In this document: piece after piece, positions 46,271 to 58,324 of the stretch | Layout: the number at the start of each line of letters is the position of its first letter | How positions within the stretch are numbered: the first letter of the stretch is position 1 | Origin: Takakia lepidozioides | Lineage: Eukaryota > Streptophyta > Takakiopsida > Takakiales > Takakiaceae | Assembly: GCA_030704615.1 (NCBI GenBank) | Contig: CM060731.1 | Coordinates: 62,910,756 to 62,974,755 of the forward strand | DNA: 64,000 bases | Direction of reading: 5' to 3' | Made by a program: the position numbers and the translations under genes | Notes under the pieces: generated by a model | Told to the model about the DNA's origin: nothing | Databases searched by the model: none | The model's input: the letters and a program-made list of their open reading frames with translations, nothing else

Positions 46271-47695
46271 TAGTTTTTATAGATTTCTAGCAAGCAATGC
46301 TATAAGGTCTCTTCTTGGAACAAGCTTGAACAACAAATGAAATGAATTCAAAGGTCAAGATAGTATGATAAGTCACCATCTGAAACAAGTGGTGCTTGGG
46401 ATGCACTAAATCGCTCGGTAGAATGGTACTCAAATCTGATCCTCCTCCGGCACTTCTACTCGTCCTCAAGTCTCTCACTTCGTGGAGCGCTTCCTCTACT
46501 TCTTGCCTCAAATGGCCACAAGGCCTTGAGCTAGGACTATCCTGCTCTCACTATGCTTGCTTCTATTACTAGAGAGCCACAAGCTCAACTCTCTAGGAAC
46601 TAGCTCCCTCAAGCTCAAAACTAACTACACAAGCAAGAGGCCAAAACAAGGAAATGAGACTAGATTGAAGAACAAGAGGAGCCTGCTCTTCTTTTATTGT
46701 GTTTTTGGGGCATCTTAAACTAGTGAAGGATAGTCTTAAGCTATTATTTCCTACATGAGTCTATAATTTAAAAACGATAGAACGCCATAAAATAATAACC
46801 ATGGATGGAAAACCTTGGTGTTAATGATAAATCTGGTTTTTCATCCATCCAATGGATGACCAGTTGGCGCTAGGTTGTCTTCTCATCCCTCCAGCTTGCA
46901 GGTCGAATTTCCAGTTTTCATCCATTGGATGAACTAGAATTCCATTTAATCGCCTTTCGCAACTGCCTCCGGCGTGATAATTTGATGCCGTCTCTCATCA
47001 CCTCCAAAAATCTCCAAACTTGGTGACAAATTATAATTAGGTGGCTTGTAACTTCCTATAAAATCTCAAAGGAATCGGGGAAAAAAAGCCACACCTTTGG
47101 TTGGTTTCCATGGTTTCGCCGTACAGACAGTCTCCCGCTTCCTGACAGTAAAAATACTGGTGGTGCCCCCAGGGGGTCTTTGGCCCTGCCACTGGGTCAC
47201 AGATCATCTAGGGTTTCCTCCTACACACTTTGCATCGCTGAGGAGTTCAAAACTTCGCCGGGAAGCTCCTTCATCCGTCGTTTGCTCCGATGTAGCACTT
47301 GCTTTGTCGCTTTCATCGCTGTACAAATTGTTTCCTCCAATTGCCAAGACTCATTGCCGCGTGCTCCTACTGGACTTGAAAGGCGGGAGAATAGAGAGTT
47401 TGCAATCCGGGACTGGAACAGTCGTCATGTATTGTTTTGAACAGGTGCATGTTGTCGTTACTAGTACCGAATTGGTAGCCTAACTCGCTGTCGATGCAGC
47501 TCCCGATGGTCATTTTGACGCCAGAGCTCCTCCATGGTCGTCTTAGACATAATCTAAATTCCTACGTGCTTTACCAGCGATTCCCAGATAACTCGCAAAC
47601 TGCCCTACTTTGGCAGTACAATGCCTAAACTGTCTGCCTTAAGATAAAAAACGATCTGAAAAGAAATTTGTACCAATATATGCATCTACACACTC
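46270..47695 (+). repeat. Dispersed repeat, copy 1 (about 1.4 kb)
   Basis: It matches 62330-63540 in order and orientation. Shared blocks include CTTGGGATGC, CTACTCGTCCTCAAGTC, CAACTCTCTAGGA-type words, ATCCAATGGATGACCAGTTG or ATCCAATTGGATGACCAGTT, CTACTGGACTTGAAAGGCGG and TTTGGCAGTACAATGCC. No coding domain is seen. It could be an LTR or non-autonomous element. It ends just upstream of the methyltransferase-like gene, so it may supply promoter or 5' UTR. Confidence 0.85.
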
Positions 47696-47753
47696 ACAGG
47701 AGGAAGAGTGACATTACTGTGTTCGAACGACGGTGCTGGATTGTGACGGGAAC

Positions 47754-50700
47754 ATGATGGGTCTTCTGACGGCAATGAATGATGTGAACAGGTTGGTCTC
47801 TCATTCTACATGTTCCTGTTGTGGTTCCGTGGTTCTTTGGTTCCAATCCTCTGTTGTCGGTTCTTGAATTTCATTCTAACTTTCACACATCAATCTGTAG
47901 AGGGACGGAGACATCGTATGTGAAAATGAGTCTGGTTCACACTCTGTACAGGATACAGAGGATCGGCCAGATGCCCTTGAGCAACTTCAAGACCATCCTT
48001 TCAGCAGAGACGTACAAGAAGTGCGAGAACTCCAAGACATCAGAAACATGGTACTCGTTGACCCGTGAGGCTTTCATGGAGTATATGTACGCGGTGAGAT
48101 ACATCTTCCATCATCTGGCCTTTGGGTATTCCTGCTTCGAGATGTTTGTTTCTGTTTGTATCCCTTGCCCTTGTGTTAATGCATTTGTCGTGCATTCTCT
48201 TGCAGCAAGACATTGCAGATGCAGGGCAGCGTGACAAACTAGAATACTACAGCTCTACCCCTAAAGACAGAAGGACAACAAAGGGGGTTGATAGTCACAT
48301 CAAGCAAGAGATGACGGCCGCAAGAAAAAATATTATGAGTACTTTTGTGAAGCAGTTGAGAATTGCCGACCCATCCTTCGGTCCACAGTTTCTTCAAGAG
48401 GTGAAAAACCATTTCAACAAGCTAGGCAAGCCCGAGATGGCCCAGGAGAAGTTGCACAGGTTGTCTACCGCCGTTGTGTCTTCAGAATAGAAGGTGAAGT
48501 GGCTGCAGATATGGAACTCCGATCCCACTGTTAGGGACACCCACATGTTCCCCAGGCCGGAGAAAGAGAAAAAGACCAAGCGTGTCATTCCAGTCAGTGA
48601 CAGTGTGATGGACACATGGCTTCACAAGGCCACTTACTGGAGCCAGGTATGATGTCCTTTGCTGTGTCACTTTTTTATCGCTTTTCTATCGTTCTCTTTC
48701 CATGTTCCATTGGCTGTGATTTTTTTCTGGTTCATTCTTGCATTGGAATTGTTTTGCAGTTGGAGGAAAGGGCCCAGTCTGTTCAACATACGCAGCTGGC
48801 TGACTATGGCATCACCCGAAGGTCACCTTCCAAGCATACATGCGGAAATGGAGAGCCACAGTGTGGCAATGTTGTTTCTTCAGGGAGTTCAACAAGGAGG
48901 GTGGCATCAGTCGAACAAATGAGCTTGACCAGCAAGAGAAAGGAGAGAAAGCCTGGAAACGATGCCTTTACAGGTGCAAAAATGGACTATGCTTCTTTGT
49001 TTTGCAAAGACACACTCTCCTCCATCCAACTTGGTTTGTGCTGGCTCATATGAGTGTGCGGTGCCACACACTCATTTGTTCTGTCCCTGTGTAGTAACAC
49101 CAATGTGCACACCCTGGGCTTTTCAGGCTATTTTGTGTGCGGTGGTTACAATGTGTGGTGCCGCATACTCTTTTTGGGGGTCTTCGTGATGTGGGAGAAA
49201 AGCTAGGAGACAAAAGTTGCATTGCATAATGAGGCTGTCTCTGTGTCTGCAGGTACATGGCAGAAAACTGCTTGGGCAAACATCCAGATTTCGTGGACCT
49301 GTGGCTTGGGGGTGGTTGATCCTAAGGACCCGTACCATGCAGTGGAGCATCCCACGAGGGTCATTCGCCCTACCAGGTTGGAGATGGCCAACGTCGGGTT
49401 CCTTGCCATGATGGAGTCCAAGAAATCGGATTACAAGGACGATCCATCACCAGTGTGGGACAGGATTGTGGAGTTCCTCGGCACGGTGCGTGTTGTCTTT
49501 TGCTTCTTGTGTGTTGTGGGCATGGCTCGTTTCAATCCTCTTGAGCATTCGCTTGCATGTTTGTTTGCAGACAAAAATGACCAAATCTTGGGTGAACGGG
49601 AAGGAGAAGCCATATGCAGCCGAGCTCATCATCTTGGACATCCCTGATGGGTTGCCAGTCCTGGATGTCCCTCCAGCGGGTACTTGTCCACATTGGAATG
49701 CTTTTGATGACCGTACTGGCGGTGGATTTTCTCCTTTTGCAATTTCTTTCTGTCCGATGCAGGTGTTTTGGTGCTCATCCAGTCCATCGACCTTCGCTGT
49801 TGTCGTACACTTGCAAGCTATTTGAAAGCCTCCGGTATGAGGGTCGTGAAGACATGGAATTGTGTGAACAACATGTACCTGACGAAGGGGGATCGTCCGG
49901 GAGAGATGTTAAATCTGCCTTTTTATTCCTCTTCTTGGTGGTTCTCGGATGGAGTTGCATAAGTCACTCAAATGTATATGGAGGGGCCTGGTTTTCAAGC
50001 TTCTTAGTTCTTTGTGGATGTCATGTTCGCAGACTCGTCTGTTTGAAGCTGTTTGTCTCGTCCGAGTGCATCCACCTACGACTCCAGCCGTCATTAGGGA
50101 GTTCGTCATCACTCATGGGGGCAAGATCATAGAGGAGAGGACAGATCCTCCCACGGATGACATGCTCCATAACTACGTGGACAACAACGTGTACTTGCGA
50201 AGGGGGAATGGGGTTCCTTGGAGAGGGGCCAAGGAGAGGAGCTCGGCTTTCATTCAAACGATTGTGGAGTGTTGCACCTACACCGATGCCAAAGTTTTGG
50301 ATTTGTCAATGGGCACAGGTTCGTCTCTTCATCCTTCACATTTGATCGGGTTTGTTTGAACTTGCACTTTCAACACTTCCCACCGTTCCAAATGAAACTT
50401 CAATGTCTGTTTCCTTCCTTCTATTCCATTGCAAGTGCTTCATACCACGCTTGCAAGGCCAGTGCGCGACATCTCTTCAGGATTGAAGGGGATTCCGAAA
50501 TTTACAAGAACCTCCTGATGGGTTTGGGTGGACAAACTTCTCAAGTCCTTCCGAAGCCCCTTCCCGGTGTTATTGATACAGGGGAGACGTCCGACAAAGA
50601 GCTGGACTCCGACTTTGCCTGTGAGTAAGTTCAACCTGTGGATGCTTGCATTGTTGTTTCAATACCCAGAATCACTATTCTTAAGGCAAAGTGCACATAG

Positions 50701-51012
50701 GAGACATCCTCTTTGTTGGACTTGTGCATTGCATCATTGTATTCAAAATGGGTTTTTGTCGACTTGTGCAGGAGTCCGTGTGCTTCCACTGACCCTCCAA
50801 GGCTATCACACCTTTTTGGACTTCTTTCAAGTCCTCCTCAGTCTTACATGCTGCCCGTCTATGCAGAGGCACTCGCAGCAATCATGTCCGTTCATGGCGC
50901 TCGCAGTCCAACCATCGACGGCCGTGGTAGAAGACGTGGTGTTGGGCCCCGGATCTTTGTGGATGACATAGCACATGAGTTCGATTGTGATTCTGATGAC
51001 TGTGACACTTGA
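47754..51012 (+). CDS. Intron-bearing beta-class DNA amino-methyltransferase-like protein
   Basis: DNA amino-methyltransferases add a methyl group to N4 of cytosine or N6 of adenine using S-adenosylmethionine. Ten exons join with matching phases: 47754-47791, 47901-48093, 48206-48646, 48760-48973, 49253-49485, 49571-49679, 49763-49953, 50033-50322, 50436-50624 and 50772-51012. Together they encode 712 codons before the stop, counting an internal TAG at 48488-48490. The C-terminal half has beta-class order. A motif IV-like LIILDIPDG (about residue 396) is followed by a strand-helix region (VLVLIQSIDL, LKASGMRVVKTW), then CTYTDAKVLDLSMGTGS, which is motif I (compare DPFxGSG, about residue 566), and ASARHLFRIEGDSEIY, whose Glu (about 587) is the usual SAM-ribose ligand. 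Motif IV reads DIPD instead of D/S/N-PP-Y/F/W, so catalysis is uncertain. The N-terminal ~370 residues and C-terminal ~80 are unrecognised. The start codon is a best guess. Confidence 0.7.
48401..48490 (+). other. Possible 90-nt in-frame intron (exitron) or nonsense-bearing segment
   Basis: The exon at 48206-48646 has one TAG at 48488-48490. A GTGAAA donor at 48401 lies at a codon boundary (after CAAGAG), and the TAG itself ends at a codon boundary, so 48401-48490 could be spliced as a phase-0 intron of 90 nt. That is within the size range of this gene's other short introns (79-113 nt). Yet the segment translates to charged, protein-like sequence, so a plain nonsense mutation is the alternative. 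Confidence 0.45.
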
Positions 51013-52745
51013 TATCAAGTTTTCTTTTACTTTTATTTAGGGCCAATTTTGAAATGGGATGGTTGTGTGTCCTTGTTATCATGTTTGCAATGTGTGCGTG
51101 GGATGCAAATTCCTGGGAACAACTATTGTTGGAGAGGGGGGTTGCATGGACTGGCCGGATTGTTCCTTCAATCTCTTTGGTGTTTTCTGGAGCTCACAGG
51201 CTTGTACTGTGCATTGCAAAAACAAAAAAACGTGATGGGTTTGGGCAGTGCATTCTCGCATCATTTGCTCGCTGGTCTCCAAACCATTCATGCCAGAACA
51301 ATGCTTGGTAAATTCATCACGTTAAAGTCCACGTGATCAAAGATCGTTCAGGCATTCTTCTGGTGAGCATCCATGATGCTCCCGCACATACCATACATGT
51401 TCGCAAGGGTGGTGAGTAAGAAAACATTTCGCAGGGATCCGCTTTGGATGATGTGAGTGTGCACCTGCTTTCCGGGCCTTTTATCCTGATGCACTAAAAC
51501 AAAACACAAACATACGTATGTGGATATGCTGCAATGCCTCCTTGGTTCAAAATCAAAACAGCCTCTTCCAGTGTGTCTGCCTCACGAAGCATCTTCACAT
51601 GCCAAGAATGGGTGCCGACAAGCAGTGCTCACGACGTAGCCACATTCCCATGCAAGGGCTTGGTATGTTAATAACGTCTAAATGGATGCAATGGATAGAA
51701 ATGATGGATACAATGGATGTAACACATCCAGACTGCATTCCCTAGAAAGGGCTGATCAACCCGCGGTAGTAAGTGCCACCCGTGGTAATAGGCCCTGCAT
51801 GTTCGCTCCGGCATGCTGATGTGGCGTGAACGGTGAGCCTGTGCTGGGTTCACGGGCTCTTGGGCTCACAGGCTCACGCCTCCAGGCTCACGAAATAGCA
51901 CCCTCCCTTAATACATAGAGCATGAGTACACATATAAAAGCACCACTAGTTTTCTAGGTCCGGGGGCCAGCTTCTCCCCTGCTTATACAACAAAGTTAGT
52001 CATTTCCGAGGTTAACTTGGGCCAAGGGGAGGTCACTTCCAAATATTACCACTTGACGTGCAAAAAAATATATGGTGCCGAAAATTCTGAGAAAAAAAAA
52101 TCTAGAATACATTTAGAAATACTATAGGGTACCAATATATTGGCGACACCACATTTAAATTAAAATATGGTCCAAAATAAAGACGTATTTCCAAAAAAAA
52201 AAAAAACTAATATAGGGTGGAGAGAAATTAAAAGGACACGTGTCGTTCAGTAACACGCAGTTCGGGACACGTAGCGGAGACAGCGTAGGCGCATGTGCAC
52301 AACAACCCTAGGCTTCCCTCTCTCCTGTCGGCTGCAATTCGTGGCGGCATTGTGCTAGACAGGCAGAGAGAAAGGGTGGTGTGCTCAGTGGTACAAACAT
52401 TGTGGCCCACAGGTTTTGAAGCTTGCAGGACGTGACAGTGAAGAAGCGTAGATTGAGAAGGGAATGATGGCAACCCCATAATGTTTTTTTTTTAAATTTT
52501 CAGGTTAATATAGGGTGTCCAATATTTGTTACCTGCTATAAAATATAAATAATATAGCATGCAAGAAAATATGCCATATTACAACATTATGTAATAATAT
52601 GGTGGCCAAAAAAATAAAATTAATACCCCCATAGAAAATGCTTGTTTGCCTCACGTGCCTGGGAAACTAGATAGGGAGTGACCTCCCCGAGACTTGGGCT
52701 TCCCTGTAGATTTCACAGAGCTGAAAAATGCCAATTAAACATCAC
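51013..52745. other. Intergenic, short direct repeats, AT-rich tail
   Basis: No gene is recognised. 51680-51730 has repeated ATGGAT words and 51826-51895 repeated GGCTCACG words. 52050-52220 and 52480-52630 are AT-rich with A-runs. A short unrecognised minus-strand ORF lies at 52228-52479. Confidence 0.45.
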
Positions 52746-52749
52746 ACAA

Positions 52750-53480
52750 AGTTAGCATAGAGTCTTGACCCTTATATGAACTTGATCTTCATGATTCCAA
52801 AACTTAATGATTCAATCAAAAAAAATAGACAAGGTAGAGGGTTCACCTTGAGGTCGTGTGGTGGTATGCTTGAGATGCTCTATTGTCCTAGTGAAGTCGT
52901 CTTCTTGCGGCCCATTTGGTACTTGTCGAACAAGTCTTCTCCTTGGCTCTCCTACTTGTCTTCAAATCATTCAAACCCACTAAGCCCACGTGCAACAACA
53001 TCTCCTTGATGTATTAAAATCCAAAAAGCTCAAGGGCCAAAAACGAGTCTAAGGCCTATCCCTTAGCTCTAAAATTGCTTTCATATACTAGAGAGCTCAA
53101 GCTCGACTCTCTAGGACCTAAGCTCTTTCGAGCCATACTAACAAAGCTAGACCAAAACAAAAGGCAAGCAAGCAAATGAACTAGGTGAGGTACAAGGAGG
53201 ATCTTACTCACTTTATATACCATTTTTGGGATCTAAAAACCATTGGGAAAATAAGATTAAACTAATATAAACTAGATGGAGTTATAGTTTAAAAATCATA
53301 TAATGAAATACACTATGTTAGATGGAAAATGTTAGAGGCAAATGATAAATATTTTTTCATCCCCCACTTGGACGGTTAGTTGGCGTTTTTCATCCGAACA
53401 ACCTTCAGGGCGAAATTGTAATTTTTCTCCAATGAATTAAAAAAACAATCAATTTATCGGTCGCCGCAAGTGCCGTTAGC
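52750..53480 (+). repeat. Dispersed repeat, copy 3 (left part, diverged)
   Basis: It shares the left half of the 46.3 kb repeat: a CTTGAGATGCTCTATTG block, CTCCTACTTGTCTTCAAATC, CTAGAGAGCTCAAGCTCGAC, TATATACCATTTTTGGGAT and a GATGGAAAATGTTAGAGGCA block leading into TTTTTCATCC.CCA.TTGGA. It then runs into the AT-rich palindrome array. Confidence 0.75.
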
Positions 53481-53499
53481 CTCATATGACCTTTTTTTT

Positions 53500-54070
53500 A
53501 ATTGTTTATCCAAAGGGAGCTATTGGGCGATATGTCTCAATTTTAATAAAAATTAATAAATAATAATAATAATTTGGACCGCCAGTTTTGACAGTCTCGA
53601 TTTGATAAATTAATAGAGATCAATTTTAGCTTTAGCGGTCTCGATATTAATAATAATAACTTAAAATAATAAAATAATAAGGATCGCCAACTTTGATTGT
53701 CTCAATATCAATAAAAATAAATAATAATATGACCATCAGCTCTGAAGGTCCAAATATTATTATTTAAAAAAAAATGATCCGCTAGCTATGATGCTCTTGA
53801 TATAGTAAATAATAATAATAAAATAAATAAAAATTAAAAACGTTACTATGCGGATTTTTTGTTTTTTTAAGCGACCGGTGGGCGATGGTGACGGTTGGAC
53901 GATCGTGGTTTAATTTAACTTATTTGATTTTCTTTTCATACGTGTAATTTCCAGGAGACGTTAATACTTACGGATCATACTTTCTCCTTCCCCGGAAATT
54001 ACATCACCGACATCTAAAATTGACGTGATGCAGGCCGCGTCAGCGTCATGTCATATGCGACCTGATAGCA
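53500..54070. repeat. Palindrome array B, segment 1, with terminal motif
   Basis: AT-rich units contain GACCGCCAG(C/T)TTTGACAGTCTC-like or GCGGTCTCGAT words every ~50-60 bp. They end with an outward-facing GCGTCAGCGTCATGTC motif at 54028-54053. The same motif type closes the other arrays. Confidence 0.65.
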
Positions 54071-54379
54071 TTGATGCAGATAATGTAAGATGACGAACAA
54101 TTTGTTAATTTTTTGAACAAGAGCACCTAGCTCAGCATAATGATTGGATGTCAGAAATCGACAAGAAGTTAGTTGCGCAGTCCATCTCGATCAAAGCTAA
54201 CGTGCACAACGACATTGTTTCCATGGAAACCCAACTGGCATGTTCAATCACTTACCAGCAATTAGAGTACCATGATTATAATCATAGGAATACGGAAACC
54301 GCCATATTCTATTTGCTGGCCAAAAATCTTAAATTTTTTTTTCAACAAACAATTGAGATCACTGGATTCAGCAGTCCTA

Positions 54380-55660
54380 AATTAAAAAAATATATTTAAT
54401 AAAGCGGGACCACCAGCTTTGGCAGTCCCGATTTTTATGAAACTACCGAATTTCAGAAACTTTCGATAAAAAAAACTACCGAATTGGAAAACAAAACTGT
54501 AAAAAAAACTACCGAATTAACTCGATTAAAATCCAAAACTCGATTAAAGTCCAAAATTTCAGAATTTTTTTAATAAATCAAGACTGCAAATTCCGGCAGT
54601 CCTGATTTTTATAAAATTATCTTATAAATTCGTGGTCGCCTGCTTTGGTAAGTTCCATTTTTAAAGTAAATATTTATTAAATTCAAAACCGCCAGCTCTG
54701 ACAGTCCCATTTTATTAAAAATATGTATACAATAAAATGGGACCGCCAAATGTGTTTTTTTATCTTATTTTTGGGTAAAATCGGGACCAAAAGCTCTATG
54801 GCAATCCCGTATTTTTTTTTTCAAGAAAAAATCGGGACCGAACTAGCGGTTCCAAATTTTTTTTTAAATTATTCTTCCTTTAAGGATAAAATTGAGACCA
54901 CTATAGCAGTCCCTATTATTATTTTTAATTATTTATTACTCTTATTTTGTAGATAAAATTGGGACTGTCAGCTTCTGGCAGTCCCCATTTTATTGAAAAC
55001 ATTATAAGTCGTGAAAAAATAGGGACCACCAGCTTTGTTGGTTGTGGACTTAATTAAAACATTTAAATATAATATTATATCTTCTTGGTGGTCCAAATTT
55101 TGATATGAAAAAAATTAAAAAATTAAAAAAACGGATCCACCAGAAGTGGTTGTTTAAATTATTTTAATATTTTTAATTAAATCTGAAAAAATAAAAAAAT
55201 AAAAAATTAGGACCGCAACCTCCAGTTGTCTTGATTTTAATTAGAAAAACATAAATATTTACAAGTTGGGACTGGCCTAATTTTAATTAAAAAAAATAAA
55301 AAAATCACAAATATTGGACCACCAACTCTAGCAGTCCTGATCATTAAAAATATATTTAATGAATCGGGGACCTCCAACTCTACAGATCCCAATCATTAGG
55401 AAATTTCTTAACAAATTTGGATCACTAGCTCTAACGGTCGCGAATTATCAAGCTGAGAAATTATCACAACTGACTTGGCATTTTCTTGGTTGTTTATTTA
55501 GGTTTTGTGAGTATTTTTCCGTATTTTTTGAGTTTATGGGACATCTTTCTTTTATCTTCTATATTTTTTATTTTTTTTTGTTATATAAACTGATGTGACG
55601 CACGCCCACATCAGCGTGGGATCCAACGTAACGTGATTACACTTCAGTGTGTGATCTTAC
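54380..55660. repeat. Palindrome array B, segment 2, with terminal motif
   Basis: About 15-20 units of the form GGGACCACCAGCTTTGGCAGTC followed by AT-rich spacer with ATTTTTATTAAA. Each unit is an imperfect palindrome (GGGACYGCCA paired with TGGCAGTCCC). The array closes with CCACATCAGCGTGGGATCC then AACGTAACGTG (55608-55639), homologous to the end motif next to the hAT left array. Confidence 0.85.
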
Positions 55661-55679
55661 TTAATGATCGTTTTACTTG

Positions 55680-55875
55680 TTTTTATTTTTAAATGTCTGC
55701 GACTAGCAATATCGATAGTAACAACATTTTATTTTTTGAAGCAAAGGCATGTGATCACCAATATTGGCGACCGCAACATTTTATTTTATTTATACATGCA
55801 TGCGACCACGAATCTTGGCGGTCCGAGCATTTTATTATATTTATAAATACATACGACCGCCAATATTCTGTCCTA
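55680..55875. repeat. Short palindrome array, hAT-like unit type
   Basis: Three to four units with GCGACC(A/G)C.AATATTGGCG and (G/C)GACCGCAACATTTTATT words. They resemble the hAT array spacer (GCATTTTT) more than array B, and they lie beyond the terminal motif of segment 2, so they may be a separate element end. Confidence 0.65.
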
Positions 55876-55879
55876 AAAA

Positions 55880-58290
55880 TTCGGCTACAGTGCGCAAGGT
55901 AGAGGATGACTTTTTCCACGGAGTGATAAGCTGGATTTTTGTGTACCTATTGTTGATCTACTTTTTCCACTTCCAAGAGCCGATGCAAATTGATGACGAA
56001 CATAAAACAACACACACACAAGATCCCTGAAACAAGAAGAATTTGCACATTTCTTTTTGTGTTGGTTCTGCCCATTCTCTTTCCTATTACAAGCAAACAT
56101 TCGCATTACTGCTTGCTGACCTCAGACATAAATGTTTGAAATGTTGTTTATGAATTTCAAACTACCTAGTTCAAGGCCCACACTCAAATCATCAAAAACT
56201 GATTTTTTATTTACGCACCAGCGCCTAGAAATAATGTAAAGAGGTGAAATTTGGCTTGAACCCATCAGTGGTTATTTTATTATTTACACATACATGTTCT
56301 GGACTAACGAATGTAGTGGCAGGGATGAGCTCTCAGTGAGATTCATTCATCCTATAGGGCCGCGGCGATTCCCCGCGGTAGGGAACGGTTCTTGAGTGTT
56401 CCTCGGTTCTCATTGGGTTCCCACGGGGTTCCCAGGGGCATCTTTAGGCGCGAAGAGAATATTTGGATTCCCCACATGATGTCCCATAGGGGAGGTATTT
56501 TTTCTGATTTTCTTAATTTCTTTTATTTTCCAGCATTTCTGATTTACGAAATTGCTTAAATAGGATAGGTGCACATGGTGCACATTATAGCCTGAAGGGC
56601 GTTGATTAAACTGATTGAACTTATTGATTTGAGATGCTTAGAACCATCTTATTAAACTTGGTGAACCTATTGGATTATGATAGGTATTTTGGCCGCTCCT
56701 TTGCTAAGACAAAATATTTTAGGCATTGGGGTAGAAAGCGTTGGCCCTTCCATCAGATATGACTTGAACTTAAGTACTCGGTGAAGGAAGGGCATTGGTA
56801 AAGGAGGATTTTCCTTCTTCTTCCTAGGCTCGGCAGGTGCCTTGTGAAGGGATTAAAACATGTCGGGTGGCTATAGGCGGCTTGGGGGTTTAGGCGGTAA
56901 GAATTAGAGAATAAAAACCAAAGACTGGAAGCAGTTACTGAGTAGATTGTAGGATACCGTAGGACTTAGAAACGCAAACTTGCCTTGTGAAGAGGAGTAC
57001 GTGATTTCTCTTTGCCGGTAGGACTTAGATATTGATCATAGCCATCATACCGCAGTCGGGTAGGCGGTTCAGTGAGTCCCCCACCCACCGCACTTACCAC
57101 GACCCCCATAGCTAGTATGCCGTCACCCTGACCACGCTCTCAGGGCTCCTCAAAAAACCAATTTTCATTGGCCTCTAAGACTTTCCATCCATTTGGGATA
57201 AGTGCAGGATCAGGTGGCTCAAAAACGGCAGATCTGACCTCCACGAAAGTCCATGGGCAAAATTTTAATTTATGTTTTTTGTTGAAATATATTTTTATAC
57301 TCATAGATAATGATATGCCTAACATTTTTGGTAAAGGGTCCATCCTAAATATTTGAGAATCGAGTTATAAGAACTTACATAATGACAACCTATTGTCATT
57401 GAAGATTTCTACCCATTTTTTAACACCATGGACTTTTGAAAATTTGGGTATATTTGGAGGTATATAAAAGTCTATAGCACACTAACAAATGAATGAATTT
57501 GTCTACAAATTCATCTATGTCTCTTATTCCTCAACGATAATTTATATTTGGAGTCCATGTGTAAAATGACTAAGTGCAAGTTAGTATTTGAAAATCCAAT
57601 CGTAGACAAACCGAGAACGTAATAGCCCGGAGTGCAAGTCCTGAAAAGTCCATAGCTCCATGAAAAACAATCTAACTTGCAAAATAATCATACCACCATG
57701 TAGATATGGTAGATGGCTAGCAACATTCTATCTTAATTGGGACAAAAATAAACTTATTTGCACAACGTTACAGATAATATGAAGAACCCTCACTGAAAAA
57801 CTGCAGTATGATATCCAAACTTAGCAACCTTAGCCTGCACTCAACCTTTGAATTTAAAACTATAGATCTTTCAAAGTTATTATAGTTTAAAGAATATTTC
57901 TCATTAGTTTATTAAGCCCAAAAACAGTATAAAAGATGAGCAATCCCCCTTTGTTGGTCACTAACTTGTGCTTTCCTCTCTGCTTGTGTTGTTTGCTTTG
58001 TTTATTTCATAGTAGCTAGAGTTGGAATCTAGCCCCATTTTTGCTCGAGGAGGCCATAAGTCATGTGAAGAGTAGGAGCTGCAGGCTTCTAGGGATAGGG
58101 TATCTTGGGGCGGAGCCTAATTAGGTGGGTAGCTGAGTTGAGTAGAAGCCACCCACCCATTGTCATCTGGCATTGAGGCCATTTGCTTTGTTATGAAAAG
58201 ATGTAGGGCGGATTGTGAAGAGAAGATCAGGTGGAAGGTCTAAGATTTGGATCCGGATGTTATCTAGTCTTAGATGCTCTTAGGTTTTGG
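55880..58290. other. AT-rich intergenic sequence, nothing recognised
   Basis: I find no ORF with a recognisable product, no RNA gene and no terminal repeat. 56350-56440 repeats GGTTCCC/GGGGTTCC words. Confidence 0.45.
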
Positions 58291-58324
58291 GTATGCATAA
58301 CTGTTTAGTCAGGGGGTTGGGCAT

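Noticed and set aside
46287-47483. Coding potential in the dispersed repeat (e.g. a 128-codon frame at 47097-47483)
   Set aside because: The other full copy (62.3 kb) does not preserve the frame, and no family is recognised.
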